64,000 bases of DNA from Roseateles sp. YR242 (GTDB lineage: Bacteria > Pseudomonadota > Gammaproteobacteria > Burkholderiales > Burkholderiaceae_C), in assembly GCF_900109745.1 (NCBI RefSeq), contig NZ_FOAV01000010.1, positions 62,001 through 126,000 of the forward strand. Direction: 5' to 3'. Each line of letters starts with the position of its first letter. Position 1 is the stretch's first letter. The position numbers and the translations under genes are program-made. The notes beneath the pieces were generated by a model. The model searched no databases, was not told the origin of the DNA, and saw only the letters and a list, made by a program, of their open reading frames with translations. Shown piece by piece: positions 27,354 to 37,376 of this stretch.

Positions 27354-29300
27354 TCATTCGGCGTGAGTCGGAATGCCAGCGGTCTGCAGCGATTGCAGGA
27401 AACGTTCAGCATCCTGGAATCCAATGACCCGGATGTTGGTGATCTCTTCGCCGTTGGCGCCAAAGAAGATGGTGCCCGGCGGGCCGAAGAGATGGAATCG
27501 CTTGAGCAGCTCACGGTCTTGCGCACTGTTGGCCGTGACATCAGCCTTGAGCAGCAGCATGCCGGCCAGCTGGGCGCGCACACGGGCATCGGTGAAAGTG
27601 AAGCGCTCCATCTCCTTGCACGACACACACCAGTCCGCATAGAAATCCAGCATCACTGGTTTGCCAGCCGTACGTAGCGCGTCCTCCAGCTCGGCCACGC
27701 TGCTGATCTTGCGAAAGCTCACCTCCGCGGCCGCCGGCGCCGCTACTGCGGCCGAGCTCACCGCCGCCACAGACGGACCAGCGGTCAGCCCCGCCAAAGG
27801 CTTCAACGGGTCGGTACCGCCCGCTGCCACACCCACAAACTGAGCGAGCCCGAAAACGGCGGCGGCCATCGCCACACTTTTTCGCAGCCAGGTCCGGGGG
27901 GCGTGCGGCTCGGTGGCATGGAACAGTCCAAACAGGCCGGCCAGACCGATCAGCCAGGCGCCCCACAGCAGTTGCGCCACCACATGCGGCAGCACCGGCT
28001 GCGTGATCCACAGCGCCACGGCCAGCAGCAGCAGGCCGAAGAAGTACTTGACCGTGTCCATCCATGCGCCCGCCCGCGGGAGCAAGGTACCCGCCGACAA
28101 GCCGACGAGCAGCAAGGGCACGCTCATGCCGCATGCCAGCGCATAGAGGGCGCCGCCACCCAGCCAGACATCACCCGTCTGGCCGATATAGACCAGCAAC
28201 GTCGCCAGCGGTGCGGCGACGCAGGGGCTGACGATCAGGGCGGACAAGGCCCCCATGACAAACACGCTGGCGTAACGCCCGCCGGGCAGGCGCTGGGTGA
28301 CGCCGGACACTCCGCTGGTGAAGCGGGTGGGCAGCTGAAGCTCATAGACGCCGAACATGGAGAGCGACAACACCACCAGCAGCAGACCGAACACGGTCAG
28401 CACCCAGGGCTTTTGCAGGTAGGCCGCCAGACCACCGCCGATCAGCGCGGCCGCGACACCCAGCGCGGTGTAGATCAATGCCATGCCTTGGGAATACGAG
28501 AGGGCCAGCAGGAAGCCACGTGTACGTGAGACCTGCGTGCCCTGCCCCACGATGATGGAGGACAGGATGGGCACCATCGGCAACACGCAGGGTGTGAAGG
28601 ACATCAGCACACCCAGCAGGAAGGCGGCCGCCAGGGCGCCCCAGAGTTGGCCGGACTCCAGCAGACGCTGCAGGCCGGAGCCGTCGGCCAGATCCAGCGC
28701 ACTGGTGGTGGATTTGGCGGCGGGCGTTTCTGCCTTCTGGCCATTGCCCGCAGCGCTGTTGCCGTCAGTTGCAGCGGTCGTTGCCGTGGCCGCCACCGCC
28801 TGCGAGAGCCCAAAGCCGCTCATGGCGTTCTTGGATGCCGAAATCTTCACCGACCCGTCACCACCGAAACCACGCAGGCCCAGGACCACGTCGCTGGTCA
28901 AGGGTGGATAACACAGGCCCTTGTCCGCGCAGCCCTGGCCCGTCAGCGCCAGGTGCAGCGGCGCTGCCTCCAGGGAGGCCACAGGCACGTCCAGCGTGAG
29001 CTGCTCGCGGTAAGTCTCGACTTCCTTGTTAAAGGTCTCGTCGAACTTGCGCTTGGGCTTGGGCCAGTTGATGGGCCCCAGGCTGGCTCCAGTCGCTTCC
29101 AGCTTGAACTGGTCCCGGTACATGTAATAGCCAGGGGCGATATCGAAGCGAAGGCGGAACTGCCGGTCACCCACGAGCTCGACGCTGACCTTGAAGGCCT
29201 GTTCGGGGTCCAGGAAGTCGTCGGCATGGGCGGCTTGCGCCAGGCCAACGGCCAACAGCAGCAGGCACAGCAGCCGACGGATCAACGGGAAGACATTCAT
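27354..29300 (-). CDS. dsbD: Thiol:disulfide interchange protein DsbD
   Basis: DsbD moves reducing power from cytoplasmic thioredoxin to the periplasm. The 648-residue precursor has a signal peptide (cut near AHA|DD, residue 26) and an alpha domain with C124 and C130 (GQGC...LCYPP). The central membrane domain has about eight helices, including the SFTPCVLPMVPI and VSPCVAAPL cysteine motifs. The C-terminal thioredoxin-like domain carries CVSC at 558-561 in a DFYADWCVSCKE context. The ATG at 29300 was chosen over an in-frame reading to 29420. Confidence 0.96.
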   Translation of the reverse strand: MNVFPLIRRLLCLLLLAVGLAQAAHADDFLDPEQAFKVSVELVGDRQFRLRFDIAPGYYMYRDQFKLEATGASLGPINWPKPKRKFDETFNKEVETYREQLTLDVPVASLEAAPLHLALTGQGCADKGLCYPPLTSDVVLGLRGFGGDGSVKISASKNAMSGFGLSQAVAATATTAATDGNSAAGNGQKAETPAAKSTTSALDLADGSGLQRLLESGQLWGALAAAFLLGVLMSFTPCVLPMVPILSSIIVGQGTQVSRTRGFLLALSYSQGMALIYTALGVAAALIGGGLAAYLQKPWVLTVFGLLLVVLSLSMFGVYELQLPTRFTSGVSGVTQRLPGGRYASVFVMGALSALIVSPCVAAPLATLLVYIGQTGDVWLGGGALYALACGMSVPLLLVGLSAGTLLPRAGAWMDTVKYFFGLLLLAVALWITQPVLPHVVAQLLWGAWLIGLAGLFGLFHATEPHAPRTWLRKSVAMAAAVFGLAQFVGVAAGGTDPLKPLAGLTAGPSVAAVSSAAVAAPAAAEVSFRKISSVAELEDALRTAGKPVMLDFYADWCVSCKEMERFTFTDARVRAQLAGMLLLKADVTANSAQDRELLKRFHLFGPPGTIFFGANGEEITNIRVIGFQDAERFLQSLQTAGIPTHAE

Positions 29301-29446
29301 GAGCACGGCGACGACGAGAGGAAACCGGGAGCTTAGCGCGGCTGCGCCGCCCGGCCGGTCGACAGGGTCACAGCGGTGCGCTGGTGTGCTGGTGTGCTGA
29401 CGCGTTTTGCAAGTCTGCAACAGGCATGTGAGGCAGCCCCAAAGAA

Positions 29447-29470
29447 AAAGGCCAGCAGATGCTGGCCTTT
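29447..29470 (-). terminator. Terminator of the rpsD-rpoA-rplQ operon
   Basis: An 11-bp perfect stem AAAGGCCAGCA / TGCTGGCCTTT with a two-base loop lies 30 bases after the rplQ stop. It is followed on the minus strand by a T-rich stretch (TTTTTC). Confidence 0.9.
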
Positions 29471-29500
29471 CAGGTGCGCGTTCAAGAACGCAGCGGCTGC

Positions 29501-29890
29501 TTATTCAGCAGCGGCTTCACCTTCGGTGGTGTCAGCACGGTCCACCAGCTCGACGAAGGCCATCGGGGCGTTGTCGCCGACGCGGAAGCCCATCTTCAGG
29601 ATGCGGGTGTAGCCGCCCGGACGGGTGGCGAAACGGGGGCCCAGCTCGTTGAAGAGCTTGCTCACGATGTCACGGTCACGCAGGCGGTCGAACGCCAGGC
29701 GACGGTTCGCCAGGGTGGGTTCCTTGGCCAGCGTGATCAGCGGCTCAACGACGCGACGCAGTTCCTTGGCCTTGGGCAAGGTGGTCTTGATCGCTTCGTG
29801 TTGCAGCAGGGACACTGCCATGTTGCGGAGCATCGCGGCGCGGTGCTCGCTCGTGCGGTTCAGCTTACGGAGGCCGTTACGGTGGCGCAT
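29501..29890 (-). CDS. rplQ: 50S ribosomal protein L17
   Basis: The 129-residue protein starts [17 protein letters not shown], the L17 signature. [26 protein letters not shown] follows in the 28-53 region, and the acidic C-terminal tail ends in AAAE. L17 is a large-subunit protein near the peptide exit tunnel. It closes the rpsD-rpoA-rplQ unit and is followed by a terminator. Confidence 0.98.
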   Translation of the reverse strand: MRHRNGLRKLNRTSEHRAAMLRNMAVSLLQHEAIKTTLPKAKELRRVVEPLITLAKEPTLANRRLAFDRLRDRDIVSKLFNELGPRFATRPGGYTRILKMGFRVGDNAPMAFVELVDRADTTEGEAAAE

Positions 29891-29984
29891 GGTGCTTTCC
29901 TTTCCTTCAGTTATTGCCAGCAGCCGTATCAGGTACTGCCGGGGGCACCGGGCGGGGCCTTGAGACCCTCACCCTTGTTCAAAA

Positions 29985-30977
29985 TCAACGCTTGTCGAGA
30001 CCTTGGGGCGGCCAGTTCTCGAGACGCGAACCCAAGGTCAGACCGCGCGAGGCAAGCACTTCCTTGATTTCGTTGAGCGACTTGCGACCCAGATTCGGGG
30101 TCTTCAGCAGCTCGGTCTCGGTACGCTGGATCAGGTCACCGATGTAGTAAATGTTTTCGGCCTTCAGGCAGTTGGCCGAACGCACGGTCAGTTCGAGCTC
30201 GTCAACCGGACGCAGCAGGATCGGGTCGAAGCTGCTGGAGCGGGCCGCCGGGGCTTGATCAAACGCGTCCACCAGATCGGTGCCTTGCAGCTGGGCGAAG
30301 ACGGCCAGTTGCTCGACCAGGATCTTGGCAGAAGCGCGGATGGCTTCCTCGGGGGAGATCGCACCGTTGGTCTCGATCTCCATGACCAGCTTGTCCAGGT
30401 CGGTACGCTGTTCCACACGGGCGTTTTCAACGGCGTAGCTGACGCGCTTCACCGGCGAGAACGAAGCGTCGAGCACGATGCGGCCGATGGCCTTGGTCGG
30501 CTCGTCGCCATAACGACGCATGTTGCCGGGCACATAGCCACGGCCCTTCTCGACCTTGATCTGCATGTCCAGCTTGCCACCTTGCGACAGGTGGGCAATG
30601 ACATGCTCAGGGTTGATGATCTCGACGTCGTGCGGGGTCTGGATGTCAGCGGCAGTGACGGGGCCTTCGCCTTCCTTGCGCAGGACCAGCGTGACCTCTT
30701 CACGGTTGTGCAGGCGGAACACCACGCCCTTGAGGTTCAGCATGATGTGAACCACATCTTCCTGCACGCCATCGATGGCGGAGTACTCGTGCAGCACGCC
30801 CGCGATCGTCACTTCCGTCGGCGCATAACCCACCATCGAAGACAGCAGCACACGGCGCAGGGCGTTGCCCAGGGTGTGGCCATAGCCGCGTTCAAACGGC
30901 TCCAGGATCACCTTGGCGCGATGACCGCCCAGGGGCTCCACAGTGATGGATTTGGGTTTGAGCAAATTCGTTTGCAT
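29985..30977 (-). CDS. rpoA: DNA-directed RNA polymerase subunit alpha
   Basis: The 330-residue protein has the alpha N-terminal dimerisation domain (about 1-235, with [18 protein letters not shown] at 31-48) and a C-terminal domain (about 250-320) with the [19 protein letters not shown] and [16 protein letters not shown] helices that contact promoter UP elements and activators. It lies between rpsD and rplQ as in most bacteria. Confidence 0.98.
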   Translation of the reverse strand: MQTNLLKPKSITVEPLGGHRAKVILEPFERGYGHTLGNALRRVLLSSMVGYAPTEVTIAGVLHEYSAIDGVQEDVVHIMLNLKGVVFRLHNREEVTLVLRKEGEGPVTAADIQTPHDVEIINPEHVIAHLSQGGKLDMQIKVEKGRGYVPGNMRRYGDEPTKAIGRIVLDASFSPVKRVSYAVENARVEQRTDLDKLVMEIETNGAISPEEAIRASAKILVEQLAVFAQLQGTDLVDAFDQAPAARSSSFDPILLRPVDELELTVRSANCLKAENIYYIGDLIQRTETELLKTPNLGRKSLNEIKEVLASRGLTLGSRLENWPPQGLDKR

Positions 30978-31131
30978 GAGGTCTTTCTTTCAATACCCTC
31001 GGTTCGTTACACCGATAAGGCTGAGGGACCAACCGGACCCACCCCTCAACGGGCGGGCATAGTCCGGACGAGGAAAAGCCAAGCAGGCCCCTACAGAACA
31101 ATGTCTGGGCCGCTTGGCAGGCGCGGAAGAA

Positions 31132-31755
31132 TTAACGCGAGTACAACTCAACGATCAGGGATTCGTTGATTTCGGCGCCGAATTCGTCACGGTCCGGCGC
31201 CTTCTTGAAGACGCCTTCCATCTTGGCCAGGTCCACGGCCACCCAAGCGGGCAGACCGATCGAGTCGGCCAGCTTCAGGCTGTCGATGATGCGGAGCTGC
31301 TTCTTGGACTTTTCGCGCACAGCCACCACGTCACCGGCCTTGACCAGGTAGGAGGCGATGTTGACGCTTTCACCGTTCACGGTGATGCCCTTGTGCGAGA
31401 CCAGCTGACGTGCTTCAGCGCGCGTCGAGCCGAAGCCCATGCGGTACACGACGTTGTCCAGGCGGGACTCCAGCAGCACCAGCAGGTTCACGCCGGTAGA
31501 GCCCTTGCGGCGCTCGGCTTCAGCGAAGTAGCGGCGGAACTGACGCTCCAGCACGCCATACATGCGCTTGACCTTTTGCTTCTCACGCAGCTGCAGACCG
31601 AAGTCCGAGGTGCGCTGGCCCGAGGTACGGCCGTGCTGACCCGGCTTCGTGTCGAACTTGGCCTTGTCGCTGATGGCGCGGCGGGCGCTCTTCAGGAACA
31701 GGTCGGTGCCTTCACGGCGGGAGAGTTTGGCCTTCGGGCCGAGATAACGTGCCAC
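31132..31755 (-). CDS. rpsD: 30S ribosomal protein S4
   Basis: The 207-residue protein has the S4 start [18 protein letters not shown] and the S4 RNA-binding domain (about 95-160, [23 protein letters not shown]). S4 binds 16S rRNA early in assembly and in enterobacteria also represses its own operon. Here it heads a unit separated from rpsK by 272 bases that contain a promoter and a terminator-like hairpin. Confidence 0.98.
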   Translation of the reverse strand: MARYLGPKAKLSRREGTDLFLKSARRAISDKAKFDTKPGQHGRTSGQRTSDFGLQLREKQKVKRMYGVLERQFRRYFAEAERRKGSTGVNLLVLLESRLDNVVYRMGFGSTRAEARQLVSHKGITVNGESVNIASYLVKAGDVVAVREKSKKQLRIIDSLKLADSIGLPAWVAVDLAKMEGVFKKAPDRDEFGAEINESLIVELYSR

Positions 31756-31932
31756 TTTGCGTGTCCTTCATCAATCTGACGCGGCACGGCTTCACCCGAG
31801 GCGAAACACGTACCACGCGAGTCTGGCCAAATGTTGTTCTGGGCTCAGACGGTGGGCTTAAGCATCGGTGACCGGCCCGGTGAACCTGTACTTGTGCACA
31901 GACCCGCCTTACCGCGTCACCTCAGCAAAACG

Positions 31933-31959
31933 GCCGACTGGTGCTAAACACCAGCCGGC
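31933..31959 (-). promoter_or_regulatory. Terminator-like hairpin in the rpsD leader (candidate attenuator)
   Basis: On the minus strand the transcript would form GCCGGCTGGTG / CACCAGTCGGC (11 pairs, one mismatch) with a TTTAG loop. CGTTTTGC follows. It lies about 15 bases after the predicted start of the rpsD transcript and 178 bases before the rpsD start codon. Confidence 0.55.
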
Positions 31960-31980
31960 AGCATCGGAAATGAATCCGAA

Positions 31981-31989
31981 ATTATGGCA
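31981..31989 (-). promoter_or_regulatory. Candidate extended -10 promoter for rpsD-rpoA-rplQ
   Basis: On the minus strand TGCCATAAT gives a -10 hexamer CATAAT preceded by TGN, an extended -10 element. No good -35 lies at 17-18 bases; TTGCAC lies at 20. Transcription would begin near 31974 and enter the hairpin at 31959. Confidence 0.5.
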
Positions 31990-32027
31990 CCAAACCAGCC
32001 GGTCTGGTGCAATCCAGCGCAACAGCC

Positions 32028-32432
32028 TTAGATACGGCGGCGCTTTTGGGGACGGCAGCCGTTATGCGGCACCGGGGTCACGTCCGAGATCGAGTTGATC
32101 CGGATGCCCAGTGCAGCCAGCGCGCGAACCGACGATTCACGACCGGGGCCGGGGCCCTTGATCTTCACGTCCAGGTTCTTGATGCCTTGTTCTTGAGCAG
32201 CGCGGCCCGCCACTTCGGCAGCCACCTGGGCAGCGAAGGGGGTGGACTTGCGGGAGCCCTTGAAGCCCTGACCGCCCGACGAGGCCCAGGACAGCGCACC
32301 ACCTTGACGATCGGTGATCGTGATGATGGTGTTGTTGAAGGAGGCGTGGACGTGGGCGATGCCGTCGGCAACGTTCTTCCGAACCTTCTTGCGAACGCGC
32401 TGGGCAGCCGAGTTATTGGGTGCTTTTGCCAT
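32028..32432 (-). CDS. rpsK: 30S ribosomal protein S11
   Basis: The 134-residue protein contains [25 protein letters not shown] and the C-terminal [18 protein letters not shown] segment, both typical of S11, which lines the platform of the small subunit. It follows rpsM by 25 bases. Confidence 0.98.
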   Translation of the reverse strand: MAKAPNNSAAQRVRKKVRKNVADGIAHVHASFNNTIITITDRQGGALSWASSGGQGFKGSRKSTPFAAQVAAEVAGRAAQEQGIKNLDVKIKGPGPGRESSVRALAALGIRINSISDVTPVPHNGCRPQKRRRI

Positions 32433-32457
32433 GGTGAGCTTTCTTCAGTTGCCGCGA

Positions 32458-32823
32458 TTACTTCTTGCCAGTAGCCGCCGACTTGCGCGGACCCTTGCGG
32501 GTACGGGCATTCGTGCGGGTACGCTGACCGCGCACCGGCAGGCCGCGGCGATGGCGGAAGCCACGATAGCAACCCAGATCCATCAACCGCTTGATGTTGA
32601 TGGACATCTCGCGACGCAGGTCGCCTTCGATGGTCATGCGGCCGACTTCCTCACGAATCTTTTCCAGATCGGAGTCGTTCAGGTCCTTGACCTTCTTGTC
32701 AAACGGAATGCCACAAGTCGTGCAGATCTTCTGCGCGGTCGTACGGCCAATGCCGTAGATCGAAGTCAGACCGATCTCGGTGTGCTTGTGCGGCGGAATG
32801 TTGATGCCAGCAATACGTGCCAT
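32458..32823 (-). CDS. rpsM: 30S ribosomal protein S13
   Basis: The 121-residue protein starts [14 protein letters not shown] and has [15 protein letters not shown] and [19 protein letters not shown] segments. S13 sits in the small-subunit head, contacts the P-site tRNA and contributes bridges to the large subunit. It lies between rpmJ and rpsK. Confidence 0.98.
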   Translation of the reverse strand: MARIAGINIPPHKHTEIGLTSIYGIGRTTAQKICTTCGIPFDKKVKDLNDSDLEKIREEVGRMTIEGDLRREMSINIKRLMDLGCYRGFRHRRGLPVRGQRTRTNARTRKGPRKSAATGKK

Positions 32824-32855
32824 GTGCGTCCTCTAATTCGCTTTGGTGGTGCCAA

Positions 32856-32969
32856 TCAGCCTTGACGCTGCTTGTGGCGCGGATCGGTACAGATCACACG
32901 CACCACGCCATTGCGACGGATGATCTTGCAATTGCGGCACATCTTCTTGACGGATGCCGAAACTTTCAT
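32856..32969 (-). CDS. rpmJ: 50S ribosomal protein L36
   Basis: The 37-residue protein reads [19 protein letters not shown] and ends DPRHKQRQG. Its zinc ligands C11, C14, C27 and H32 are present, so this is the zinc-binding form. The AAGGAG ribosome-binding site is 7 bases upstream. The gene lies between rpsM and the infA relic. Confidence 0.98.
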   Translation of the reverse strand: MKVSASVKKMCRNCKIIRRNGVVRVICTDPRHKQRQG

Positions 32970-33031
32970 GGTCTGCTCCTTGACCTAACTTTGCGCTCAA
33001 TCAGCGTTGATCCGGGGGGTTGCTATAAAGC

Positions 33032-33138
33032 TCACTTCGCCCGGAACACGATGCGAGCACGACTCAAATCGTACGTTGACCACTTTCCCACTCGACTCGA
33101 CAGCTTGCGTCGGATGACATCATCTTTCGCTCACCTCC
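33032..33138 (-). pseudogene. infA: Relic of infA (translation initiation factor IF-1)
   Basis: On the minus strand, directly after a consensus GGAGGTGA, the sequence reads in one frame AKDDVI, then about 13 unrelated residues, then YDLSRARIVFRAK and a stop. AKDDVI is the start of IF-1 after its methionine and YDLSRARIVFRAK is its exact C-terminus. A full IF-1 has about 72 residues; only 32 codons remain here. The ATG is missing: the codon before Ala is TGA. The position between secY and rpmJ is the usual infA site. The gene is dead by internal deletion, and a functional infA must exist elsewhere. Confidence 0.85.
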
Positions 33139-33187
33139 AGCGCCATGCGGGAGAGGGTCTCTCTGTTAATGACTGGGCCCTGCGGCT

Positions 33188-34498
33188 TCAGTTGGCCTTG
33201 AAACTGGCCTTCTTCAGCAGCGACTCATACTGTTGGCTCATCACGTAGGACTGGACCTGAGCCCAGAAGTCCATCGTGACCACCACGATGATCAGCAGTG
33301 ACGTGCCACCAAAATAGAACGGTACGTTGTACTTCAGCGTCAGGAACTCAGGCAGCAGGCACACGCCGGTGATATACACCGCCCCTGCCAGCGTGAGCCG
33401 GGACAGGATCTTGTCGATATGCCGAGCCGTCTGATCGCCAGGACGGATACCCGGGATGAACGCGCCACTCTTCTTCAGGTTGTCTGCAGTCTCACGGCTG
33501 TTGAAGACCAGCGCCGTGTAGAAGAAGCAGAAGAAGACGATCGCAGCGGAGTACAGCATCACGTAGATGGGACGGCCAGGACGGAGTTCGTCCGAGATGT
33601 CCTTCAACCAGCGCATGCTGTCACCCGTCGCAAACCAGCTGACCAACGTGGTCGGCAGCAGGATGATCGACGACGCGAAGATCGGCGGGATCACGCCAGA
33701 CATGTTCAGCTTCAGCGGCAGGTGCGAGCTCGTACCGCCATACACCTTGTTCCCGACCTGGCGCTTCGCGTAGTTGACCAGGATCTTGCGCTGGCCACGT
33801 TCCACGAACACCACCAGGAAGGTCACTGCGGCAATGATGGCAATGACGATCAGGCACGAGAAGATGCTCATCGAACCGGTGCGCACCAACTCCAGCAAAC
33901 CACCCACTGCACCCGGCAGACCTGCAGCGATACCACCGAAGATCAGGATGGAGATGCCGTTGCCCAGACCACGCTCGGTGATCTGCTCACCCAGCCACAT
34001 CAGGAACATCGTGCCGGCCACCAGGCTGGTCACGGTCGTGAGCCGGAAGCCGAAGCCCGGGCTCAGCACCAGACCTGGAGAGCTCTCCAGCGCAAACGCG
34101 ATGCTCAGGCTCTGGAAGATGGCCAGACCGAGCGTCCCGTAGCGGGTGTATTGCGTGATCTTGCGGCGGCCAGCCTCGCCTTCCTTCTTCAGCGCTTCCA
34201 GGCTCGGCACCACATACGTCATCAACTGCATGACGATGGAGGCCGAGATGTAGGGCATGATGCCCAGCGCGAAGACGGTGAAGCGCGACAGCGCACCGCC
34301 CGAGAACATGTTGAACAGGCTCAGGATCCCGCCCTGCTGACCCTTGAACAGCTGCTGCAGCTGGTTCGGATCGATACCGGGCACGGGGATATGGGCCCCG
34401 ATGCGGTACACGACCAACGCCAGCAACAGGAAGACGAGCCGACGACGCAGGTCGCCGAACTTGCCGCTCTTGGCCAACTGGGATGCGTTGCTTGCCAC
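33188..34498 (-). CDS. secY: Protein translocase subunit SecY
   Basis: The 436-residue protein is the channel subunit of the Sec translocon, with ten predicted helices. It starts [25 protein letters not shown]; the plug-region helix follows [30 protein letters not shown] (about residues 44-73), and [17 protein letters not shown] and [22 protein letters not shown] loops are present. It lies between rplO and the infA relic, as in the standard spc operon. Confidence 0.98.
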   Translation of the reverse strand: MASNASQLAKSGKFGDLRRRLVFLLLALVVYRIGAHIPVPGIDPNQLQQLFKGQQGGILSLFNMFSGGALSRFTVFALGIMPYISASIVMQLMTYVVPSLEALKKEGEAGRRKITQYTRYGTLGLAIFQSLSIAFALESSPGLVLSPGFGFRLTTVTSLVAGTMFLMWLGEQITERGLGNGISILIFGGIAAGLPGAVGGLLELVRTGSMSIFSCLIVIAIIAAVTFLVVFVERGQRKILVNYAKRQVGNKVYGGTSSHLPLKLNMSGVIPPIFASSIILLPTTLVSWFATGDSMRWLKDISDELRPGRPIYVMLYSAAIVFFCFFYTALVFNSRETADNLKKSGAFIPGIRPGDQTARHIDKILSRLTLAGAVYITGVCLLPEFLTLKYNVPFYFGGTSLLIIVVVTMDFWAQVQSYVMSQQYESLLKKASFKAN

Positions 34499-34520
34499 TG
34501 TTGCCTAGTCCTGTGACTGA

Positions 34521-34952
34521 TTAAGCGACGGAACCGCCGGCTGCCTCAATGGCGGCCTTGGCACCTGCAGTCGCGCCGAGACCCTTGAGGGTCACCTTGC
34601 GGCTGATCTCGCCCGACTTGATGACCTTGACCGTCTTGGCCAGTTCGGACACCAGGCCCACGGCCTTCAGCGTCAGCAGGTCGATCTCTTCGGACGTCAG
34701 CGCGTGCAGTTCCGACAGCGTCACTTCAGCGTTGTAGGGACGAGCCAGCGACTTGAAGCCACGCTTGGGCAGGCGACGTTGCAGCGGCATTTGACCGCCT
34801 TCGAAGCCGACCTTGTGGAAGCCACCGGCACGCGACTTCTGACCCTTGTGACCACGACCAGCCGTCTTGCCCAGACCAGAGCCGATGCCACGGCCCACGC
34901 GACGCTTGGCGTGCTTGGCACCAGCGGCAGGCTTGATGGTATTGAGTTGCAT
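34521..34952 (-). CDS. rplO: 50S ribosomal protein L15
   Basis: The 143-residue protein starts [26 protein letters not shown] and has the glycine-rich [14 protein letters not shown] segment and the [15 protein letters not shown] motif typical of L15. It is a late-assembly large-subunit protein, encoded just upstream of secY. Confidence 0.98.
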   Translation of the reverse strand: MQLNTIKPAAGAKHAKRRVGRGIGSGLGKTAGRGHKGQKSRAGGFHKVGFEGGQMPLQRRLPKRGFKSLARPYNAEVTLSELHALTSEEIDLLTLKAVGLVSELAKTVKVIKSGEISRKVTLKGLGATAGAKAAIEAAGGSVA

Positions 34953-34977
34953 GTTTTTCCTCGATTCGTGCCGGCGC

Positions 34978-35160
34978 TTACAGCACCTGCACGAGGTAGG
35001 CGATCTTGTTGATCATGCCGCGCACTGCGGGCGTGTCTTCCAGCGTGCTGGTGCTGTTGAGCTTGCGAAGGCCCAGGCCAGTCACCGTGGCACGGTGGGA
35101 AGCACGGCAACCGATAGGGCTGCGAACCAGCTTGACCGTCAGAGTTTTCTTGTCAGACAT
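34978..35160 (-). CDS. rpmD: 50S ribosomal protein L30
   Basis: The 60-residue protein starts [18 protein letters not shown] and has the [23 protein letters not shown] segment of L30. The ATG at 35160 was chosen; the same frame extends upstream into rpsE without similarity. It sits between rpsE and rplO. Confidence 0.98.
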   Translation of the reverse strand: MSDKKTLTVKLVRSPIGCRASHRATVTGLGLRKLNSTSTLEDTPAVRGMINKIAYLVQVL

Positions 35161-35176
35161 CTCGATCTCCCGGCAA

Positions 35177-35695
35177 TCAGTTGAAGATCTCTTCAACAGT
35201 CTTGCCGCGCTTGGCTGCCACTTGGGCAGGCGTGGAGCAGCGCTTGAGCGCGTCCAGCGTGGCACGAACCATGTTGTACGGGTTGGTCGAACCGTGGCTC
35301 TTGGTCACGATGTCGGTCACACCCATCACTTCGAACACGGCACGCATCGGGCCACCGGCGATGACGCCAGTACCAGCGGGAGCCGGCGCCATGATCACGT
35401 GCGCGGCACCGTGCTCACCCACCACGTTGTGCTGGATGGTGCCGTTGCGCAGTTGCACCTTGATCATGTTGCGACGGGCAGATTCCATCGCCTTTTGCAC
35501 GGCCACGGGCACTTCCTTGGCCTTGCCCTTGCCCATACCGATGCGACCATCGCCGTCACCGACCACCGTCAGTGCTGCGAAGGACAGCGTGCGGCCGCCC
35601 TTCACCACCTTGGTGACGCGGTTGACCGCAATCATCTTTTCCTTCAGGCCGTCGTCATTGCCTTCGGTCTGAGCGCGGGGTTGAAACTTTGCCAT
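35177..35695 (-). CDS. rpsE: 30S ribosomal protein S5
   Basis: The 172-residue protein has [25 protein letters not shown] and [15 protein letters not shown], the double-stranded RNA-binding part of S5, and a C-terminal [17 protein letters not shown] segment. S5 contributes to decoding accuracy. It lies between rplR and rpmD. Confidence 0.98.
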   Translation of the reverse strand: MAKFQPRAQTEGNDDGLKEKMIAVNRVTKVVKGGRTLSFAALTVVGDGDGRIGMGKGKAKEVPVAVQKAMESARRNMIKVQLRNGTIQHNVVGEHGAAHVIMAPAPAGTGVIAGGPMRAVFEVMGVTDIVTKSHGSTNPYNMVRATLDALKRCSTPAQVAAKRGKTVEEIFN

Positions 35696-35713
35696 TTCTT
35701 AATCCTTTGTGCG

Positions 35714-36079
35714 TCAGAACTGGAGGCCAGCCTCGCGAGCGGCTTCTGCCAGGGCCTTGACTCGGCCGTGGTACGCAAAGCCGGCGCGATCGAACGCCAC
35801 CTTCTCGACGCCAGCAGCCTTCGCCTTTTCGGCAATACGCTTGCCGATCAGCGTGGCAGCGGCCACGTTGCCACCCTTGCCAGCGGCGCCCAGTTGAGCG
35901 CGCACTTCCTTTTCGGCGGTCGAAGCGCTGGCCAGCACGCGCTGACCGTCTTCGGAAATCACCGAGGCGTAGATGTGCAGATTCGAGCGGAAGACCGTCA
36001 GACGGGCCACGCGCTGCAGCGCAATGCGAGCACGCGTTTGGCGCGAACGACGCAGGCGTTGTTCCTTCTTGTTCAGCAT
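35714..36079 (-). CDS. rplR: 50S ribosomal protein L18
   Basis: The 121-residue protein starts [19 protein letters not shown] and has [16 protein letters not shown] and a C-terminal [24 protein letters not shown] region, as in L18. L18 binds 5S rRNA together with L5 and L25. It lies between rplF and rpsE. Confidence 0.98.
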   Translation of the reverse strand: MLNKKEQRLRRSRQTRARIALQRVARLTVFRSNLHIYASVISEDGQRVLASASTAEKEVRAQLGAAGKGGNVAAATLIGKRIAEKAKAAGVEKVAFDRAGFAYHGRVKALAEAAREAGLQF

Positions 36080-36090
36080 GGCGCGGCTCC

Positions 36091-36624
36091 TTACTTCTTC
36101 TTGGTCTCTTTGAGAGAGACCTTTTCGTCGGCGTAACGGATGCCCTTGCCCTTGTAAGGCTCCGGCGGACGGATGGCGCGCACTTCAGCGGCCAACTGAC
36201 CCACCACTTGGCGATCCGCGCCCTTGATCAAGATTTCCGTCTGTGTCGGGCATTCCACCTTGATGCCGGCGGGCATGTCCTTCACGACCGGGTGCGAGAA
36301 GCCGATCTGCAGGTTCAGCTTTTGACCTTGGGCCTGGGCACGGAAGCCCACGCCAACCAGGTTCAGCTTCTTTTCGAAGCCCTTGCTGACACCGTTGACC
36401 ATGTTGGCCAGCAAGGCGCGCATCGTGCCGCTCATCGCATCGGCTTCAGCCGAGTCGTTGTTCGGGACGAAGGTCAGCTTGCCGCCTTCAAACTTCACCG
36501 TCACCAGCGGGTTGACGGCCACGAACAGGGTGCCTTGGGCGCCCTTGACGCTGATCTTGTCAGCGGCGATCGTCACTTCCACGCCTTGCGGGACGACGAC
36601 CGGCATTTTTCCTACGCGGGACAT
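36091..36624 (-). CDS. rplF: 50S ribosomal protein L6
   Basis: The 177-residue protein starts [17 protein letters not shown] and ends with the [16 protein letters not shown] segment of L6, followed by a lysine-rich tail. L6 lies near the sarcin-ricin loop. A longer reading from 36678 runs back into rpsH and was rejected. Confidence 0.98.
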   Translation of the reverse strand: MSRVGKMPVVVPQGVEVTIAADKISVKGAQGTLFVAVNPLVTVKFEGGKLTFVPNNDSAEADAMSGTMRALLANMVNGVSKGFEKKLNLVGVGFRAQAQGQKLNLQIGFSHPVVKDMPAGIKVECPTQTEILIKGADRQVVGQLAAEVRAIRPPEPYKGKGIRYADEKVSLKETKKK

Positions 36625-36643
36625 TGTCTGTCTCTCCTTGCGC

Positions 36644-37039
36644 TTAGGCGACGTAGCAAAGCACTTCGCCGCCGACACCGGCTTGACGTGCCTTGCGGTC
36701 AGTCATCACACCCTTGGGCGTGGTGACGATCGCCACGCCCAGGCCATTTTGGACCTGGGGAATGTCGTGGCGGCCCTTGTAGATGCGCAGGCCAGGACGG
36801 CTCACGCGCTCGATGCGCTCGATCACCGGACGACCGGCGTAATACTTCAGCGCAATTTCGAGCTCGGGACGGGCTGCATCGCCACGCACCGCGAAATCGT
36901 CGATATAGCCTTCATCCTTCAGGACCTTGGCGATCGCGACCTTCAGCTTCGAAGAAGGCATCACGACGCTGGCCTTCTCAACGCTCTGGGCGTTGCGAAT
37001 GCGGGTCAGCATATCGGCGATAGGATCACTCATGCTCAT
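36644..37039 (-). CDS. rpsH: 30S ribosomal protein S8
   Basis: The 131-residue protein has [16 protein letters not shown] and the C-terminal SRPGLRIY and [20 protein letters not shown] segments of S8. S8 binds the central domain of 16S rRNA and in E. coli represses the spc operon. Two ATGs six bases apart (37039 and 37033) are both possible starts. Confidence 0.98.
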   Translation of the reverse strand: MSMSDPIADMLTRIRNAQSVEKASVVMPSSKLKVAIAKVLKDEGYIDDFAVRGDAARPELEIALKYYAGRPVIERIERVSRPGLRIYKGRHDIPQVQNGLGVAIVTTPKGVMTDRKARQAGVGGEVLCYVA

Positions 37040-37062
37040 ACGAAATCTCCTAAACCTGCCGA

Positions 37063-37368
37063 TTACCAGCTGGCCTTGACGACACCGGGGATGTCGCCCT
37101 TGAAGGCCAGCTCACGAATCTTGTTACGGGCCAGGCCGAACTTGCGGAACGTGCCACGGGGGCGACCGGTCAGCTCGCAGCGGTTGCGCTGGCGGGTGGG
37201 GTTGGCGTTGCGAGGCAGCTTTTGCAGCTCCAGGCGGGCGAGGTAGCGCTCTTCATCCGACTTCTTGCTGTCGTTGATGATGGCCTTCAGTTCCTCGTAC
37301 TTCTTCGCGTACTTGGCGACCAGTTGGGCGCGCTTCAGCTCACGTTGCTTAATCGAGAGTTTTGCCAC
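37063..37368 (-). CDS. rpsN: 30S ribosomal protein S14 (zinc-free form)
   Basis: The 101-residue protein has the long S14 form: an N-terminal [13 protein letters not shown], a middle insertion, and [28 protein letters not shown]. Only one cysteine is present, so this is the zinc-independent version. It lies between rplE and rpsH. Confidence 0.98.
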   Translation of the reverse strand: MAKLSIKQRELKRAQLVAKYAKKYEELKAIINDSKKSDEERYLARLELQKLPRNANPTRQRNRCELTGRPRGTFRKFGLARNKIRELAFKGDIPGVVKASW

Positions 37369-37376
37369 AGGTCACC

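Noticed and set aside
31756-32027. Small RNA gene in the rpsK-rpsD spacer
   Set aside because: The hairpin is better explained as a leader element of rpsD; no independent start and end pair for a stand-alone RNA was found.
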